DNA of 64,000 bases from Cinnamomum chago (lineage: Eukaryota > Streptophyta > Magnoliopsida > Laurales > Lauraceae), in the NCBI GenBank assembly GCA_038049695.1, contig CP142457.1, positions 59,330,501-59,394,500 on the forward strand, in the 5' to 3' direction. Shown one piece after another: positions 1 through 13,100 of this stretch. A program made the translations under genes and the position numbers. Every line of letters starts with the position of its first letter. Position 1 is the stretch's first letter. The notes beneath the pieces were generated by a model that worked only from the letters and a program-made list of their open reading frames with translations, was not told the DNA's origin and made no database searches.

Positions 1-1601
1 CAGATAACACCAAATTGCCAGATAGTAATGTCAAGTCCGACTAGCAAACACATTCGAAAAGCTTAAGCTGTTAGGACAAACCTACTTACGTAACCCAAAC
101 CCACCACACCCCAAACCCAATCTCAAACCGGTTGCCATTCAAATTCACAAATCCATGCGATGCTTGCCTGCCCACGCATGTCTATCTTCAGTGAATTTTG
201 TGCTGATGAATTTCTGCAAAGTTCAATGGGTATAAAGCTGTTCCCTTACTTCTTTTGGGCTTAAAATCTACCGTCTTCCATACTTTAGCCTAATTGATCT
301 TTTTCCTAGTCAACTGCCTTAACTAATCTTTCTGCCTTCAATTGTTCTGTTTGGATTTTTTTTTTCCTGTTTGGTGTGCACTTTATGGTAACATTTTGGC
401 TTACTTCTATCTTTCTGCTCAGTCTAATATATTGTACATAGCTGCCTGTGTACGAAAACTATCATAAAAAATCAGTTCATAGCCAATGATACATCCTATC
501 TATCATTGTAAGGTCTTTCTTTGTTATTATTCTAATTGTTTTTTTTTAGATCCTACCGCGGAAACATATTTTCATGGTACATATGCCTCTTGCTTTTGCA
601 TTTTCAAGTTCAACTCCTCGTTAGAAAGTAAGGATGTCGTAATTTATCTTCTCTCATAGGCTCAAAAGTGAAGAAGTTTTGGTCCTTAACCTGAGTTTCC
701 ATATGGTATAACTCAGACCATATCTACATGTACCTATTGAGATATTTGATGGAACTAACATGGGGCCGTACAGTTACTGATTTACTGATGACTTTGCCAT
801 CTCTCAGTAGAAACAAGAAAGTTCCCTAATTGAGCCAATGACCTATTTACTTAAGTTGGGACATGGCTTTCAGTTTAAACCCATCATCCTTCTAAAGTCA
901 TGTCGAGAAACTTCAAGCTATTGCCAGTAGTTCCATATGATGAAATTATTAGGCTGCTGATACTATTGACTTGGCTGTGAATTCCTTGTAAGGTGTCTAA
1001 GCTGCAACTCTGATCAATGTTTTGTGTCGAGAAAAATCTCAGTGGATGGTTATAGAATTACAGTTATTATAGTTTGTTTGTGTGTTATAAACATTTGCTT
1101 GATGCCTCGTTTCTTGGTACTCGTATGGACACACTTAAAGTGGAAGCTATGCATAAATGTTTACAAACTGAGCATATAAAGCATTGTGATATAAAAGATG
1201 TTAGATCCAATTTCCCTTCCCTGCACACATGAAAAAAAAAGTCACCATAAACATTATTTGGCTAAAAAAGTAGCCATTTCATTCAAATGCTGGAGATATG
1301 CATTCCAGTTATGGATTGTTGATCAATGTTATATAAGCCAGCCCACTTTATGGTTGTAGGATGGGAAAAAAAGTTTATTGCATTGGAAGTGCCTACTCTC
1401 TCAATCATAGGTAATTCCAACAGGAAAGTACACCCATGAATAACTTCCCTTTCTGAGAGTACTACATTTATTGACATGGATAATTAAGTTACAGCCAACT
1501 CATGGTATTGAAATTACAACAGCATAAAAATAAAACGAGCTGAAGTGCAGAACCTCTTCACTCAAACTATCATAGATGCCCTTCTCTTCTCTATCTTGCT
1601 T
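1..1601. other. Left edge: no certain gene; 3' flank of the subtilase
   Basis: No long reading frame or recognisable gene lies here. The stretch is AT-rich. The part from about 1283 to 1601 should hold the 3' untranslated region of the minus-strand subtilase that ends at 1602. Two short segments, 192-229 and 550-576, look like plus-strand exons with proper splice borders and matching phase; they are discussed as a finding and are not called as a gene. Confidence 0.4.
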
Positions 1602-4600
1602 TTAAGAAACATCGTCGTAATTATCATAAAATGTGGTGCGAACAGAGATAGGGATCCTTACCTTGTGAACTTTATCACACCATGTCAAGCTCCCAAAAGT
1701 ATAAGCTCCTTGCTTTTGTTTGGCAGCAGTGAACTTCACTTGGAAAGACAGTACCTTCTCCTTTGCACTGAACCACAGAATTTGGGGCTTTACATCTACC
1801 ATCACACCTGACGGAGCCTCCACCTTGGCTTTGTAAATGGCATTAACTGCTCCCACATTGGTAACAGTTCTTGAGATAACTAATGTATTTCTAAGGTTTG
1901 GAATGGTGATTGAGGGGAGGTTGAGATTTAATATGATGGAGGTGCTGCTTGTTTGAGGGCATGTAATGGACACGTTAGTGACGAGGCTTATGTCATGGCT
2001 GCTGTAACCCATGGCACATAGGAAAAGAGCGTTGTCTGTTGTGTTCATGTCATAAACTAGTCCTGGATCAGATGCAGCATTGGGGTTCACATGCCCTCCA
2101 CCATAGTCAAATGGATCAGCAAGCTTTCGAACACCTGACTCTTCTTCAATCTGTTGTCCATATACATCGGTTGTAGAGGCTGTCCAATTGCTTAGTTAGC
2201 AAAAAGAATTCCATAATTTTGTATTTATTGGCCGTGTTTGGTTGTTCATGAAACTATTTTTATTTTTATTTTACTTTTCAAGAGAATGGAATGCAATGCT
2301 TGGGGCCACCAGAAATCAGCAAATCCTTATCAACGTCAATTTTCAAAATTGGTTTTACATAGATAATTCAAGGAAAATAAAAGGAACCTTATCTAATGTA
2401 ATCTGCAATAACCAAGTTGCCCCATATGATATTAGAGTAGATAGAGGATTGAAATATGTACCTGTTGTCACTAGTGCAGATTTTATGGCTGCAGGACTCC
2501 ATTCAGGGTGCACAGATTTAATTAGTGCCACAATCCCCGAAATGTGAGGGCATGCCATAGAAGTTCCTGATATAATTGCATATTTCTCTGACCGATAAAG
2601 AGAAGCAACTGGTGACCATGCTGATAGGATGTTAGAGCCGGGCACTATTATATCAGGCTGTGTCAACGAAAAAATGAAATTCAGTTAAGTAACATATATA
2701 GCCTTGAAGACTAATAAAGACTAATTTCATTTTCTCAGCATCAATCAAAAAGAGAATAGTCAAGTTAATCTAAATTGAGCAACAATGACCTTAAGAATCG
2801 CGGGCAATAATGAGTTAGGCCCTCAAGAGGAAAAATATGATACGGTAGGCGACACCAAGTTCCCAACTAGAGTTGTTGAGGAGCTCAACTTGACTGTAGG
2901 AGATCTGCAGAACAAAGCACGACCAGCCACACACGAATTATCAACAGGAAACCACCATTTCTATAGCGGGAACGTCATTGTGAAAATAAGATCAGACCAT
3001 TAGCTTGAACCACCAAACTCTTTTTTATGATTGTCATTCTAGTAAAAAAATTAAATTAATTGATTTTTTTTAAAGTCTAGACAGTTAAAGCTACTTTTTG
3101 GGTGTTCTCTGTTATTTTGTTTTGAGCTTACTTTGTTCCTTTGATATAGTTGCTGATATGGGTTCCTATCTCTAAGCTGACGAGAACACATGGCGTTGAT
3201 CCACAAGAAATCAAGTTGCTTTTGGGGTGCTGGGTGAATATGACTCCTGTACCGCCCCCTTGCTTCACCACCGCACTGGCAATTTGGACACTCTGTTGGC
3301 TGGCATCCCAAAAGCAGAGGACAAACTTTCCCCTCGCCAGTGTTGCATTGAGAGTTCCTGGTCCACAGCTTCTGAAAATTCACATAAAGAAAGCTCTTCA
3401 TATCAGCAACAGAAACCTTGTAAGAAACAGAAAAGGCCATTGCTAATCTTGAGTTTATAGGCCTGCATTAGCTGCACTAAGCATGAATTGCACACAAAAA
3501 AGCTGGCATGGCCATGGCGGGGACATCAAATGTCATGGTAGTTCCCCTAATCTAGCAGACAGGTTGCGTAACGTTCTCATACAATTAACATAGAATTTCA
3601 TCCCCAACCATATGTGAATTTCTAAAAATCGCCCATGGTGAAATAACCATTGCTGAAGTTTGGAGCATTTGAACAAGAGTGATGTGTTGAGGTCTCATAC
3701 AATTAACATAGAATTTCATCCCCAACCATATGTGAATTTCTAAAAATCACCAATGGTGAAATAACCATTGCTGAAGTTTGGAGCATTTGAACAAGAGTGA
3801 TGCGTTTAATTCAACAGTTTCAGACTTTAACTATGTGTTTCACATCCGATCGTTCCCATGTCTTTACATAAGCTTCCCAGTAGAACTTGCATAAATGATA
3901 GAAAATTATTCAGAAATATATTAGCCGGTCCTTGATTATACACACTTATCAGTGGTAGCAAACACCTTGGGTTGTCACTGGAGGACATATCAGGAATGCT
4001 TGCTGCATCTACCAAGCCATAGAACTTGTCTGTGTTTTTTCCTCTGTGCAGAGCTTGCCCCTGAGTTAGGTTAAGACCAATCAAGTTAGCAGTCATTCTC
4101 TGTTCATAAGTACAGTTATCTTAAGCAAATTATACATAACGGTAATTGTTTACAGAATGAGATGTACATACCATGTAGGTAATATTATTTCCAAGTGTAA
4201 TTGCAGTCGGGAAAGAGCGATCTATGGTACTTGCACCCACAGTCATGATCCATGGCGCTGTGTTGGATACAGTTTGGGAGACGGGGCCCTCATTTCCTGC
4301 TGCACAGACAACTGTAATCCCTTTTGCCACAGCATGGAAGGCGCCAACGGAGTAGTCACTGGCATCCATGTAGGAGGGAAGAGGAGGATTTGCCCCTAGT
4401 GAAAGAGAGAGAACATCGACTCCATCATGTATCGCATAGTCGAATGCTGAAAGAATGTCAGCTGTTGTGCATCCAAAAACCCAGCATGCCTTGTAGACTG
4501 CAATTCGTGCTTGCAATGCACCGCCCTTGGCCTCCCCAGTGGCTAGGCCCATGAAACTAGTGTTCTGCACCATGGAGCCCGCCGTAGTGGAAGCTGTGTG

Positions 4601-6024
4601 GGTCCCATGTCCTTGGATATCCCGAGGAGATAAGTAATCGAAATTACCGAGGATGCTTGGGTCCTCAAGTTCAGCTACCATTCCCTTGACAAACCAACGG
4701 GCGCCAATTAGTTTCTTGTTGCAGTTTGAGGCATTGAAGGCCTCTCCTTTTTGGCAAATTCCTTTCCAATGGGATGGGACCGGGCCCAAGCCATTGTCGT
4801 TGAAGCTATCCGACTCTGGCCAGATACCTATCCTTGTGATGCAAATTACATCCTTAGTGACACTTAAAGAACAAACTTTGGACGAAATAAAAAAGAAGTT
4901 ACTTCAGGTGTTGGCGTGTAAGATAACTGTTTTGATTTGTGAGAGATGGCCAGGGTGGACTATAGCAAAGCTAAAGAGAATTATATGAGTGTACTAACAT
5001 GGAAAATTAAGAAAAATGATACATGAAATTCAGTAATGCACCAGTGTCGACCATGCCGATTATAACACCATCTCCTTGTTTTCCTTTCCAAAGAATATTT
5101 CCAGGAGCGGGAGGGTATACACCAAGAAATTCCCAACTCCTTGTTGTTTGCAGCTGGTATATGCGATTTGGAATAACTCGTGCGACACAGAGGAACTCTG
5201 CAACTCATATTTATAGATAATTCTCAGAAGACAGATTAAGAGCTGTTAAAACATCATCTAAACTAATTTAATAGACAAAAGTTATTACCTGCAATTTGTT
5301 TTGCTTGTGATTTGGTTAACTTAGCAGCGAACCCAGAGAACCCATGCCTGTAACTGTACACCATTGAGTCTCTAGCAGCTTCTTCACTGCATACATCTCC
5401 AACTTGTCACACATCTTAATCCATTTAGATGAGAACTGAAAAAGAAAGATGAAAGCGTTACAACTAAATTCACTTGCCTTCCAAGAACTGTAGAAAGCAT
5501 TTCATGGTGCGAACCCATGACCGTGTTCGGATCATTGTGCTTCCTCTCCCCCATGTACACAATGTGCACCTGAAATTCATCATTACTATGTTGTGGGCTC
5601 TAGCATTTCTCCATTGTGTGAGTGTGGGTGTGTGCACCATTGGGTACCTTTTTTGTGAAACTGATTTTGCTTAGATGGGGCTTCATTTTCGGGCAATCTA
5701 CACTTTTCATCTTGTTGAGCCTCATCATAGGAAGAAATCCAAAAACCCCACCTCTGAGGGATAACCCACACAATTCAATCAATTGGAACGGTTCATAACC
5801 GATCTGATAGGAAGCACTCCCAAGGAATTGATCTTTTGCACTCTACTCCTTCATGATGATTAATGAAAGCCCATAAGATGAAAGATGTAGATCGCTTAGT
5901 GACAATCAGTTGGGGTACTCTAATAACAGATACTCACATTGCTTACAAATTCTGCAAAAGAGGGAAAGAAGAGTTGTAGGGAGAAGACAAGGATAGGGAG
6001 AGGATGTTGGAACGAGGTGGTCAT
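1602..6024 (-). pseudogene. Subtilisin-like serine protease (SBT3-like) with an in-frame stop
   Basis: Ten exons can be read on the minus strand: 6024-5938, 5569-5478, 5386-5289, 5197-5042, 4827-4172, 4060-3966, 3371-3132, 2904-2790, 2657-2462 and 2179-1602. They sum to 771 codons with every phase matching. The product would be a secreted protease: signal peptide (residues 1-24), I9 propeptide starting VHIVYMGERKHND, S8 catalytic domain with an inserted PA segment, and a C-terminal Fn3-like domain. The triad is Asp143 (MVDTG), His218 (GHGTHTAST) and Ser546 (GTSMACPH), with the oxyanion Asn323 (AAGNEGP). The many introns and the propeptide resemble the SBT3 group. Codon 502 (2825-2823) is TGA where the family has Arg in FSSRGP, so translation would stop before the catalytic Ser. 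All other splice sites and the rest of the frame are intact, which suggests a recent loss or an assembly error. A GTATCA site just upstream could splice out the stop in frame at the cost of 18 residues. Confidence 0.9.
3575..3806. repeat. 118 bp tandem duplication in a subtilase intron
   Basis: Two head-to-tail copies with a period of 118 bp, about 3575-3692 and 3693-3806, differ at only a few positions. They lie wholly in intron 6 of the subtilase (3965-3372), between exons that join in frame, so they do not change the protein. Confidence 0.9.
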
Positions 6025-6312
6025 GGTTTGAACGTGATGGGGAAGGCCAAGGTTTGGGATATTACTTATAGTTTCTTCTTGACATTAACAGTGCACCAAA
6101 CACCTTGGCTGCGTAGCTAAGCTAACCATTCTCTTCTAATGACTTGTGGTGGGATATTTCTCACTTTCTGTGGCCCAAGTTTTTTTATCTTTCCCCTTAC
6201 AGGAGGACTTCTTCAGCTGTGCTTTGCCTACCTGTATTTTATGGATATTACATTTTCCACCCGTTTCAGTTCCTATTCCCTTGCCTGACCAAAAGTATAA
6301 ATGAGATATGAG

Positions 6313-6355
<43 letters not shown>

Positions 6356-6520
6356 ATAACACTGGGTTCCAAGCTCTTTGGACTAGAATAATTCCTACGG
6401 GTCCGAGAGAGAAAGTGGGGTAAAATTCTCATGTGTCTCCAGTATGGTAGTACAGTTTCGAATCCACAACCTTTAGATGAAAACCGTGGTTCTAAGCCAA
6501 CTGAACTACCGATCGGAATT
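6313..6520 (-). mobile_element. tRNA-derived SINE (type 2 head) with a (TA)n tail
   Basis: Read on the minus strand, about 6520-6354 begins with an A-box-like TAGTTCAGTTGG and a B-box-like GGATTCGAAAC, as in a tRNA gene. The body runs into the shared tail with CCAAAGAGCTTGGAACCC. The 3' end abuts a (TA)n run at 6314-6352 where other copies have poly(A). Clear target duplications were not found. Confidence 0.7.
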
Positions 6521-7278
6521 TAGATATAAGCTCTATAGAAGATAGGAAATGTATTATATGAAAAGATGACTACCTAGACACAATTATTTGTTGTAATGTT
6601 AAAGGATTATGTACAATCTTTTTTTCATATAACTAGTCAAATTGGGTATAATAGTGGAAGACTGGAGACTTGGTGGAATATAATGAACATCCGCGTCAAG
6701 ATTTATACATCCACAAAAATTCAGGTTCACTTATATTTTTAAGTTGTCTCATAGGAAAAACATAAAATCGATGATTAAAAAAAAATCAACTTGAACAACG
6801 ATTCCACGGATGGATTGTGATCCAAAACTCACCACAATACTTGATCTTAAGAATACCACCGGTTTTGGATTGAGATCCATCATCTATGTCAGGACAGTTG
6901 TGGGTCCTTGATAATAAGTCCTACAGTGCAAAATTTTTTTGCTTTTTCTCTTGGCAAGGTCAACGTTGCTTCCCTTTCTAGGCAAGTAGGGCAACTGGAA
7001 ACTCAACTACCATACTTGTATGATGTATCCCAATCCCAAAACAGAACGTGGCTTTTGATTTTTCACTCTCAAAATGCTACCAATACACGTGAGCTCAAAA
7101 AAATAAAAATAAAAAGGCAATAAAATCGGAAAATTATAATATTTCGAAATTTGATCTTCTCTAAATTCAGGTTGAACAATGGGCAGCCCCACATTATTAA
7201 ATTTTAGCAAAAAATATCTTGTTACTGATGCACATGCGTACGAGCGAGTGATTAAAATCTATGCACATTTCTAATTCC

Positions 7279-7498
7279 AAGGGGGTGACTGAGTGGTCAA
7301 GAACACGATTTCCCTCTCTTTCGGAGCTAGAGGTCTTGGTATTGATCCCCGGTTTCCACCTCTTCAAAAATTGAAAGTTGAGTCCACCAGTGCTACCACC
7401 AGGGGGCCACGAGGGTTTTACCCGGCTTCTCTCTGAGCCAGAACGATTAGTCTAGCCCAAAGGGTTGGGAACCCTCTGTTAGTAAAAAAAAAAAAAAA
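7279..7498 (+). mobile_element. tRNA-derived SINE (type 1 head), about 220 bp
   Basis: The head has an A-box-like TGACTGAGTGGTCAAG at 7287 and a B-box-like GGTATTGATCCCC. The body ends CCCAAAGGGTTGGGAACCC, then GTTAGT and a poly(A) run at 7484-7498. It matches the copy at 56021-56240 along its whole length. No convincing target duplication was seen. Confidence 0.75.
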
Positions 7499-8228
7499 CT
7501 CATGGACAAAAAGGGCCGGTCCTTTCATGGAATTGAATACATGAGAATTCATGGTCAAATGAACTCTAACAAAAAGAGTATTTAAGAGGTGAAGAATACA
7601 AGGGGACGTAACTAGGACCTTGACTTTTCTTGGATTTAAATTACAAGCGTGATGACTTCGATATCCTATTCATTGTAGCCAAGACAATTTAATGGTCATT
7701 TTTAGATATGCACATTTATTTCTTCAATTTCTATTACTTTTACAAGCATTAGTCTTAGAATTCGTAGAGATTCAATATTTCAATTACATGAAACAAATAG
7801 CCCGATGAATTTAAATCCATGGAATTTGGTGGACCCTTTTAATCTCCAACTCAAGACCTCTTTGGATTTTCTTAAAACCACTGAATTGAGCTATGTGGGT
7901 TTTACATTAGAGAACTCGTATGATATGAATTGATACTTTCAAGCCAAGGCTGTAAATGGGTCAAACCAAAGCTAGTTCCAGGCCCGATTCAACAATGGGC
8001 CAAAGGGTCAGAATAGACCATCCCACAAGTGAAATACCAAGCCCATTTGTGTTGAAATCGTTTTGACCGGAGTGAGGAATCTGATCCAGCCTTCAAATAG
8101 AAATAGTTCAGGCCTAATCAACTTATTTCTTATGTAACAAGCACAGGGTTTGGATCCATTATGATCTTCAGCATGTCAAGTAGTCGGATGGTTTGGATCA
8201 TTGTATAAGGTGGGCTTCACAAAAAGAA

Positions 8229-8382
8229 TTTTTTTTTTTTTTTTTTTTTTTGCTATCAGAAGTTTTCCAACCATTTCTGCTGAACTAATCCCTCCGGGCC
8301 TAGAGGGAAGCCGGATAAACTCTCATGTAGCCCTAGTGTCGTAGTATAGGTTTCAAACCTAAAACCTCCGAATAGAAACCTT
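8229..8382 (-). mobile_element. SINE (type 2 head), truncated
   Basis: A 23-base T run (8229-8251) is the minus-strand poly(A) tail. It is followed by the shared SINE body and a B-box-like segment near 8349-8358. The sequence parallels the copy at 54597-54757 but lacks most of the tRNA-like head. Confidence 0.65.
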
Positions 8383-8811
8383 GGAATTTCCCTAAAAGAA
8401 ACATGGTGGATGAAAAATGAGGAACCTTGGGCTTTACAAGTGAGGGAGACTGGTTTCACATGCCCCTGCCTCAATATTTCATGTGCGGTATCTGTGCCAC
8501 GTGTGACTGTTATCTGAATAACCCAAAATGGATATGGATGAGTTGCCACCATGCCATACTACAATCCAAACAGCTCTTCACAATCAGAAGATGGTGACAG
8601 GACCATGGTTTTCATACACTTTAACATTTTAGTGGCTCACCAAAATTAGGGAAACACAACTGGCCAAATTTTGTTATTTTCTCTTTCCTCCTTATCTTAA
8701 ACTAGAGGTTAAAATGAAAAAAAAAGTTAAATTATATATTTTTTTAGCCATTTAACAAATATATATTCTACATTTCTAGGGTTAGACTTTTTTAAGATAA
8801 GCACTCACACA

Positions 8812-9474
8812 TGGGGATGTAAATGGATAAGTTCCACTTCGGATCCATGGTGGACGGAAATCATAACCGGCAATGAGAAGTGGAACCGAAGCGAGTATCT
8901 TGGTTCCGGATAGGGGTGTTTATGGGCCGGGCATATCCTTGCAAAGGCCCAATGTTGGCCGTAAAAGTCAGGCCCAAGCCCATCCATTTAATCAATTGGG
9001 CTGGGCAAAAAATAGTTTTTTATAAGTTTTGTGGGCAATCGAGCAATTATTTGGACTAACTAAACTAAATTAAATGTCTTTCTTACATAGGCCGGGCTTT
9101 GGGCTTTCTATCACTTAATTTAAGTCAAGCCCAATTATTAAATGGGACTTAATTACATATCCAGGCCCAACCCAAAGCGCGCTGGGCCTGGCCTATGAGA
9201 AACCCTAGTTCCGGAACTGAAATTGTTTATGAGAAGATGGAACCGGAACCGTATATGAGACGGGTCCGGTTTCGGGTCCAGGTAGACAATTAAAAAAAAA
9301 ACTTTTAAAAGATATTCTCGAAAATTGAGGTAATATGTCGGGCCCCAGGTTCATAGGTCAGAATCGGACCCAGACCCATTTACTTATCAAGGCTTAAATA
9401 AGAACCCAAATCCAAATTTTTTTGGGTTGGAATCTCCAAGTAATCAGATAATAGAGGACCCATTTACATCCCTA
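8812..9474. mobile_element. hAT-like non-autonomous element (outer)
   Basis: The ends are inverted: TGGGGATGTAAATGG on the left and the complement of TAGGGATGTAAATGG on the right. Both sides carry the 8 bp direct repeat CTCACACA (8804-8811 and 9475-9482), the duplication size of hAT transposons. The element has no coding capacity and is interrupted by a second element at 8911-9207. A related copy lies at 25878-26292. Confidence 0.85.
8911..9207. mobile_element. hAT-like MITE nested in another hAT-like element
   Basis: A 297 bp insertion starts TAGGGGTGTTTATGGGCC and ends GAGAAACCCTA. The 8 bp GTTCCGGA is repeated exactly on both sides (8903-8910 and 9208-9215). The interior is rich in GGCCC and GGGCC motifs and has no coding capacity. 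It must be younger than the host element. Confidence 0.88.
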
Positions 9475-10178
9475 CTCACACACCCAATCTACACATCCAA
9501 GTCTCTCACCATTAACTGGAATTGATCTTTAGTTATTTGTGTAAGGGAAGTGCCTTGCAAATGAAAATACCAGCTGATGTGTTGATGTGTTACCATGTGA
9601 GGCTTCTCGGACCTGGAAGACAAATTGTGAAGTTGATTAATCCCCTGTGATGTATTCAACCCCTTACACACCCCAATCTCCTCTCCCCCAAATATCATTT
9701 TTGACACACATATCATTTTTACTGATCATTGGAAAAAGGAAATTACACATCAATGAATTAAGGGGATCCAACAGTCTTAAAATTTGGCATTTTATCCGTG
9801 ACTGTGGACCTCACGTCGAGTATATACAGAATTTCATGTGATACATCTGCATGGAAGCCAAATGGCCCACCTAAGGCAATTGACCCATCTTAATGGCATG
9901 GATATGGTGAGGCCATCTCTTTTTACATTTGAGGCATGGAGGGTCCTGATTGATGTAGCATTGACAGATGGTTCCAGAAATTAACAAATGATCTTCTTCC
10001 ATATACCCAGGCTCCAGGGACTTGACTTTTCTGGCCAATTTGCAGCTTATTGTGCTTGCCTTTGCAAAGAGCATACCACTGCAACACCATAACCAAATTC
10101 TGGAATAAAAGACCAGAACAGAGAAAGCTAAGCTAAAACCCATTCAATCCCAATCTACCAAATTGGAAAAAACGAAAG

Positions 10179-13100
10179 ATGGCTATGGTTGCTTGTGCAA
10201 CAGGACACACTCCTCTCCATCCCCAACTGCCTTCCACATCTTCTTCTACCTCAGCTTCCAACCCCTCCCCCTTCATTTCCAAAACCCCAACAAAACCCTC
10301 CTTCTCCATATCCTCTTCTTTCTCATCTCATCATTCCCATTTCCTCAACCACTCCACCTCTCTCTCTTCTCAAATCAAACCCAAATGCATTTCTTCTCCA
10401 TCTTTCAACAACAGGCTTGTCCTTCGCATGTCATGGGATGGCGCTCTCTCCTCCGTCCGCTTGATAATCCAAGGAAAAAACATTGATGTAACTCTCTTTT
10501 TCTCTCTGTCATTGAAATTTCAGCTTTTACGTAAGACCCATTTCTGCTAATCTCTCTTTGGAAGTACAGTTGGCGGATACAGTGAAGAAATACGTGGAGG
10601 ATAAGGTGGGAAAGGCAGTGCAGAAGCATACCCAGCTTGTAAGAGAAGTGGACGTTCGTATATCAGTTCGAGGAGGAGAGCTTGGGAAAGGCCCAAGGCT
10701 TCGCAAATGCGAGGTGCGAACAAAAACCCAGTTCCTCTCTTCTGAGAAATCTTGTTTTTTTTTTTTTTCCTATGGGGTTTGTTGGTTTTGAGGTGTTGGG
10801 GTTTGCAGGTGACTCTTTTTACGAAAAAGCATGGAGTTGTTCGAGCGGAAGAAGATGCGGATACGCTCTATGGGAGTATAGACTTGGTGTCGTCGATTAT
10901 ACAGAGGAAACTGAGGAAGATTAAGGAGAAAGATTCTGATCATGGCAGGCACATGAAAGGGTTTAATCGGTTGAAGGTTCGGCAGCCGGATGAGGCATTC
11001 GTAGAGGAAGATCGTGAGGTTCCAACTGCTCAACAAGAGGGTGGAGAGGTCGACATCGTCGATGAGGTTTATCTCTCAGCTTCTTCTTGATTTGCTTTGC
11101 TTGGGATGCATTTTTTCTTCTGGATTCTGCTGATTATGCCTTTTGCTTAAGTACCCAAATTGCAAGTTCTTTGAATTTGGGTTTCTTGATTCTGCTTGAC
11201 CATGCATTTTGCTAAAGAACCCAAACTGCAAGTGCTTTAAATTTAGAGAGAGAGAGAGAGTGCCAATTCGAATCTCTGTTGCTGAAAAGAAGAGATAACC
11301 ATGTACTCTACTGGAAAATTCAAACTCGTTACAATTGGGGTGCATCTGCTGTTTTAAGGCTTTCGTTTGGGCATACTTTCTATTTGCCAAAATATTTCTT
11401 CTAAGTTCTAAGCCTTGTATCCAAAAGGCCACTTTGTATAACCCTTTCTAGTATCTATGTTGGGTGGGTGATGCCTTTCACCCAAATGTGGTGTTGGCAG
11501 TTAGCTGCATTCAATTTTCAGGTGGGTTATCTTCTTTGGTATAGTCAATATATGTTTAGCTGCTTGTATCATAGATGACAACTTCTTCCCAGTTTTGCTT
11601 TTGGTGAATACTTGCTTTCATGAAATTAATGGTTTTCATGGCATGTTTTTGCATCTGATTTCTTTAGCTATTAACCAATCAGAAACCCAGTATGTGTGCT
11701 TTCGTTTTTTGTCTCTAAATTAAGGCATCTCATTTCCTATGAGGGAATTAGATCCAGTCGATTGTTATTAAGCTATTGTGTCTGGCCCATCACTAAGATG
11801 GTGTGTTCCTTATCTCATTTACAATCTGAGCAAGTTTCAATAGCAGTCTGCTATTGATTGGGCTAAGGCAAACTGCTATCAATTTTCCTGGCTCTGTAGC
11901 ATGTTTTCAAGCAAAGCTTTTTTACTTTTCATTTTTTATGCATGTGTCAAAAGCACCCTTGACAACTTATCATGTACATGCCGAATCTATTACTCTCTCA
12001 TATTTTAGGAAGTCCCATCCTAAAAGAATCTTAATATATATTTTGAGTTTAGCAAGGTTTGTTGGTCAAAAATATCATGAGGCCATCATTAAAAGGTATA
12101 ATATCTAATTAGGAGAAAGATTGTTGGCTACAAGCCCATATAAAGCTGGTAAAAGGTTTCTAATGAATTCAATGACTTATCTTTCTTGCTTCTTGTCTTG
12201 AGTTGCTGGAATACACTCTCTTTTTTAGGCTTGTGTGTAAACTTCTTGGCATCTCCAATGTATAGAGGCTCAATTGATATAACTTCAGGATGTGTAAAGA
12301 CGCCAAATCGATCCACCTTCCATTAGTTTTCCGATGTTTAAAACAAACCATAAACCTTCAAAAGAAAAAAGATATTTCTTGATGGCTGATACTGCTATAT
12401 CATCCTACTAGGCCATCTTTAGTGTGGAAGAGTTAGGAGCACGAGGTTTGAACAGTTGTTCTACAAACAGCCCTAAGAGGCCTGAGAGAGCAATGCTCTC
12501 CCATTATTCTTTGAAGTTGCCCCACAGCCATAGCTCCCAAAACTGCATTTCTGTCAGTGTTTTTCCTGATTGGTCCTGTTACATCATAGATGGAAAACAG
12601 TACTCTTTGGGACACACACCGACTACTGAGCACCACATCAAACTCCCCTGGCTCTTAAACTCAAATGGAATAGCCACAATTTGGCAGCACTGTTCATACT
12701 TAGCTCTCCCTTCAAAGCTTCTTATTCATGAATTCTCTAGCGCCGGTTTGTTTGTATGGAATTGAATTCTTAAAATTTCAGGTGCACTCCTATCAAAGTA
12801 ACTAAAACTGAAGAAGTAAAGGTGAAGATCCACTAATAGCATCAAATAAGCTCCCCTTTGGTGAAAATGAATATACATCCCAGCCATCACCTTAGTAAAT
12901 CAAATCATGGGAAGGTTAGGTTCCATCTTTCTCTCTCCACTTTTTATCCTTCACCCTCACCTCTTTATATTTTACTTCGTTGGGACCTGTTTTGTCGTGA
13001 ATTCTTAGAAATCCAATTCCATGCATACAGGCTGGCCCTTACTCTATTCTTTCAAAGCAAACTCTCTAATTTGTGGTTTTCCCATAATTTGGGATTTTGC

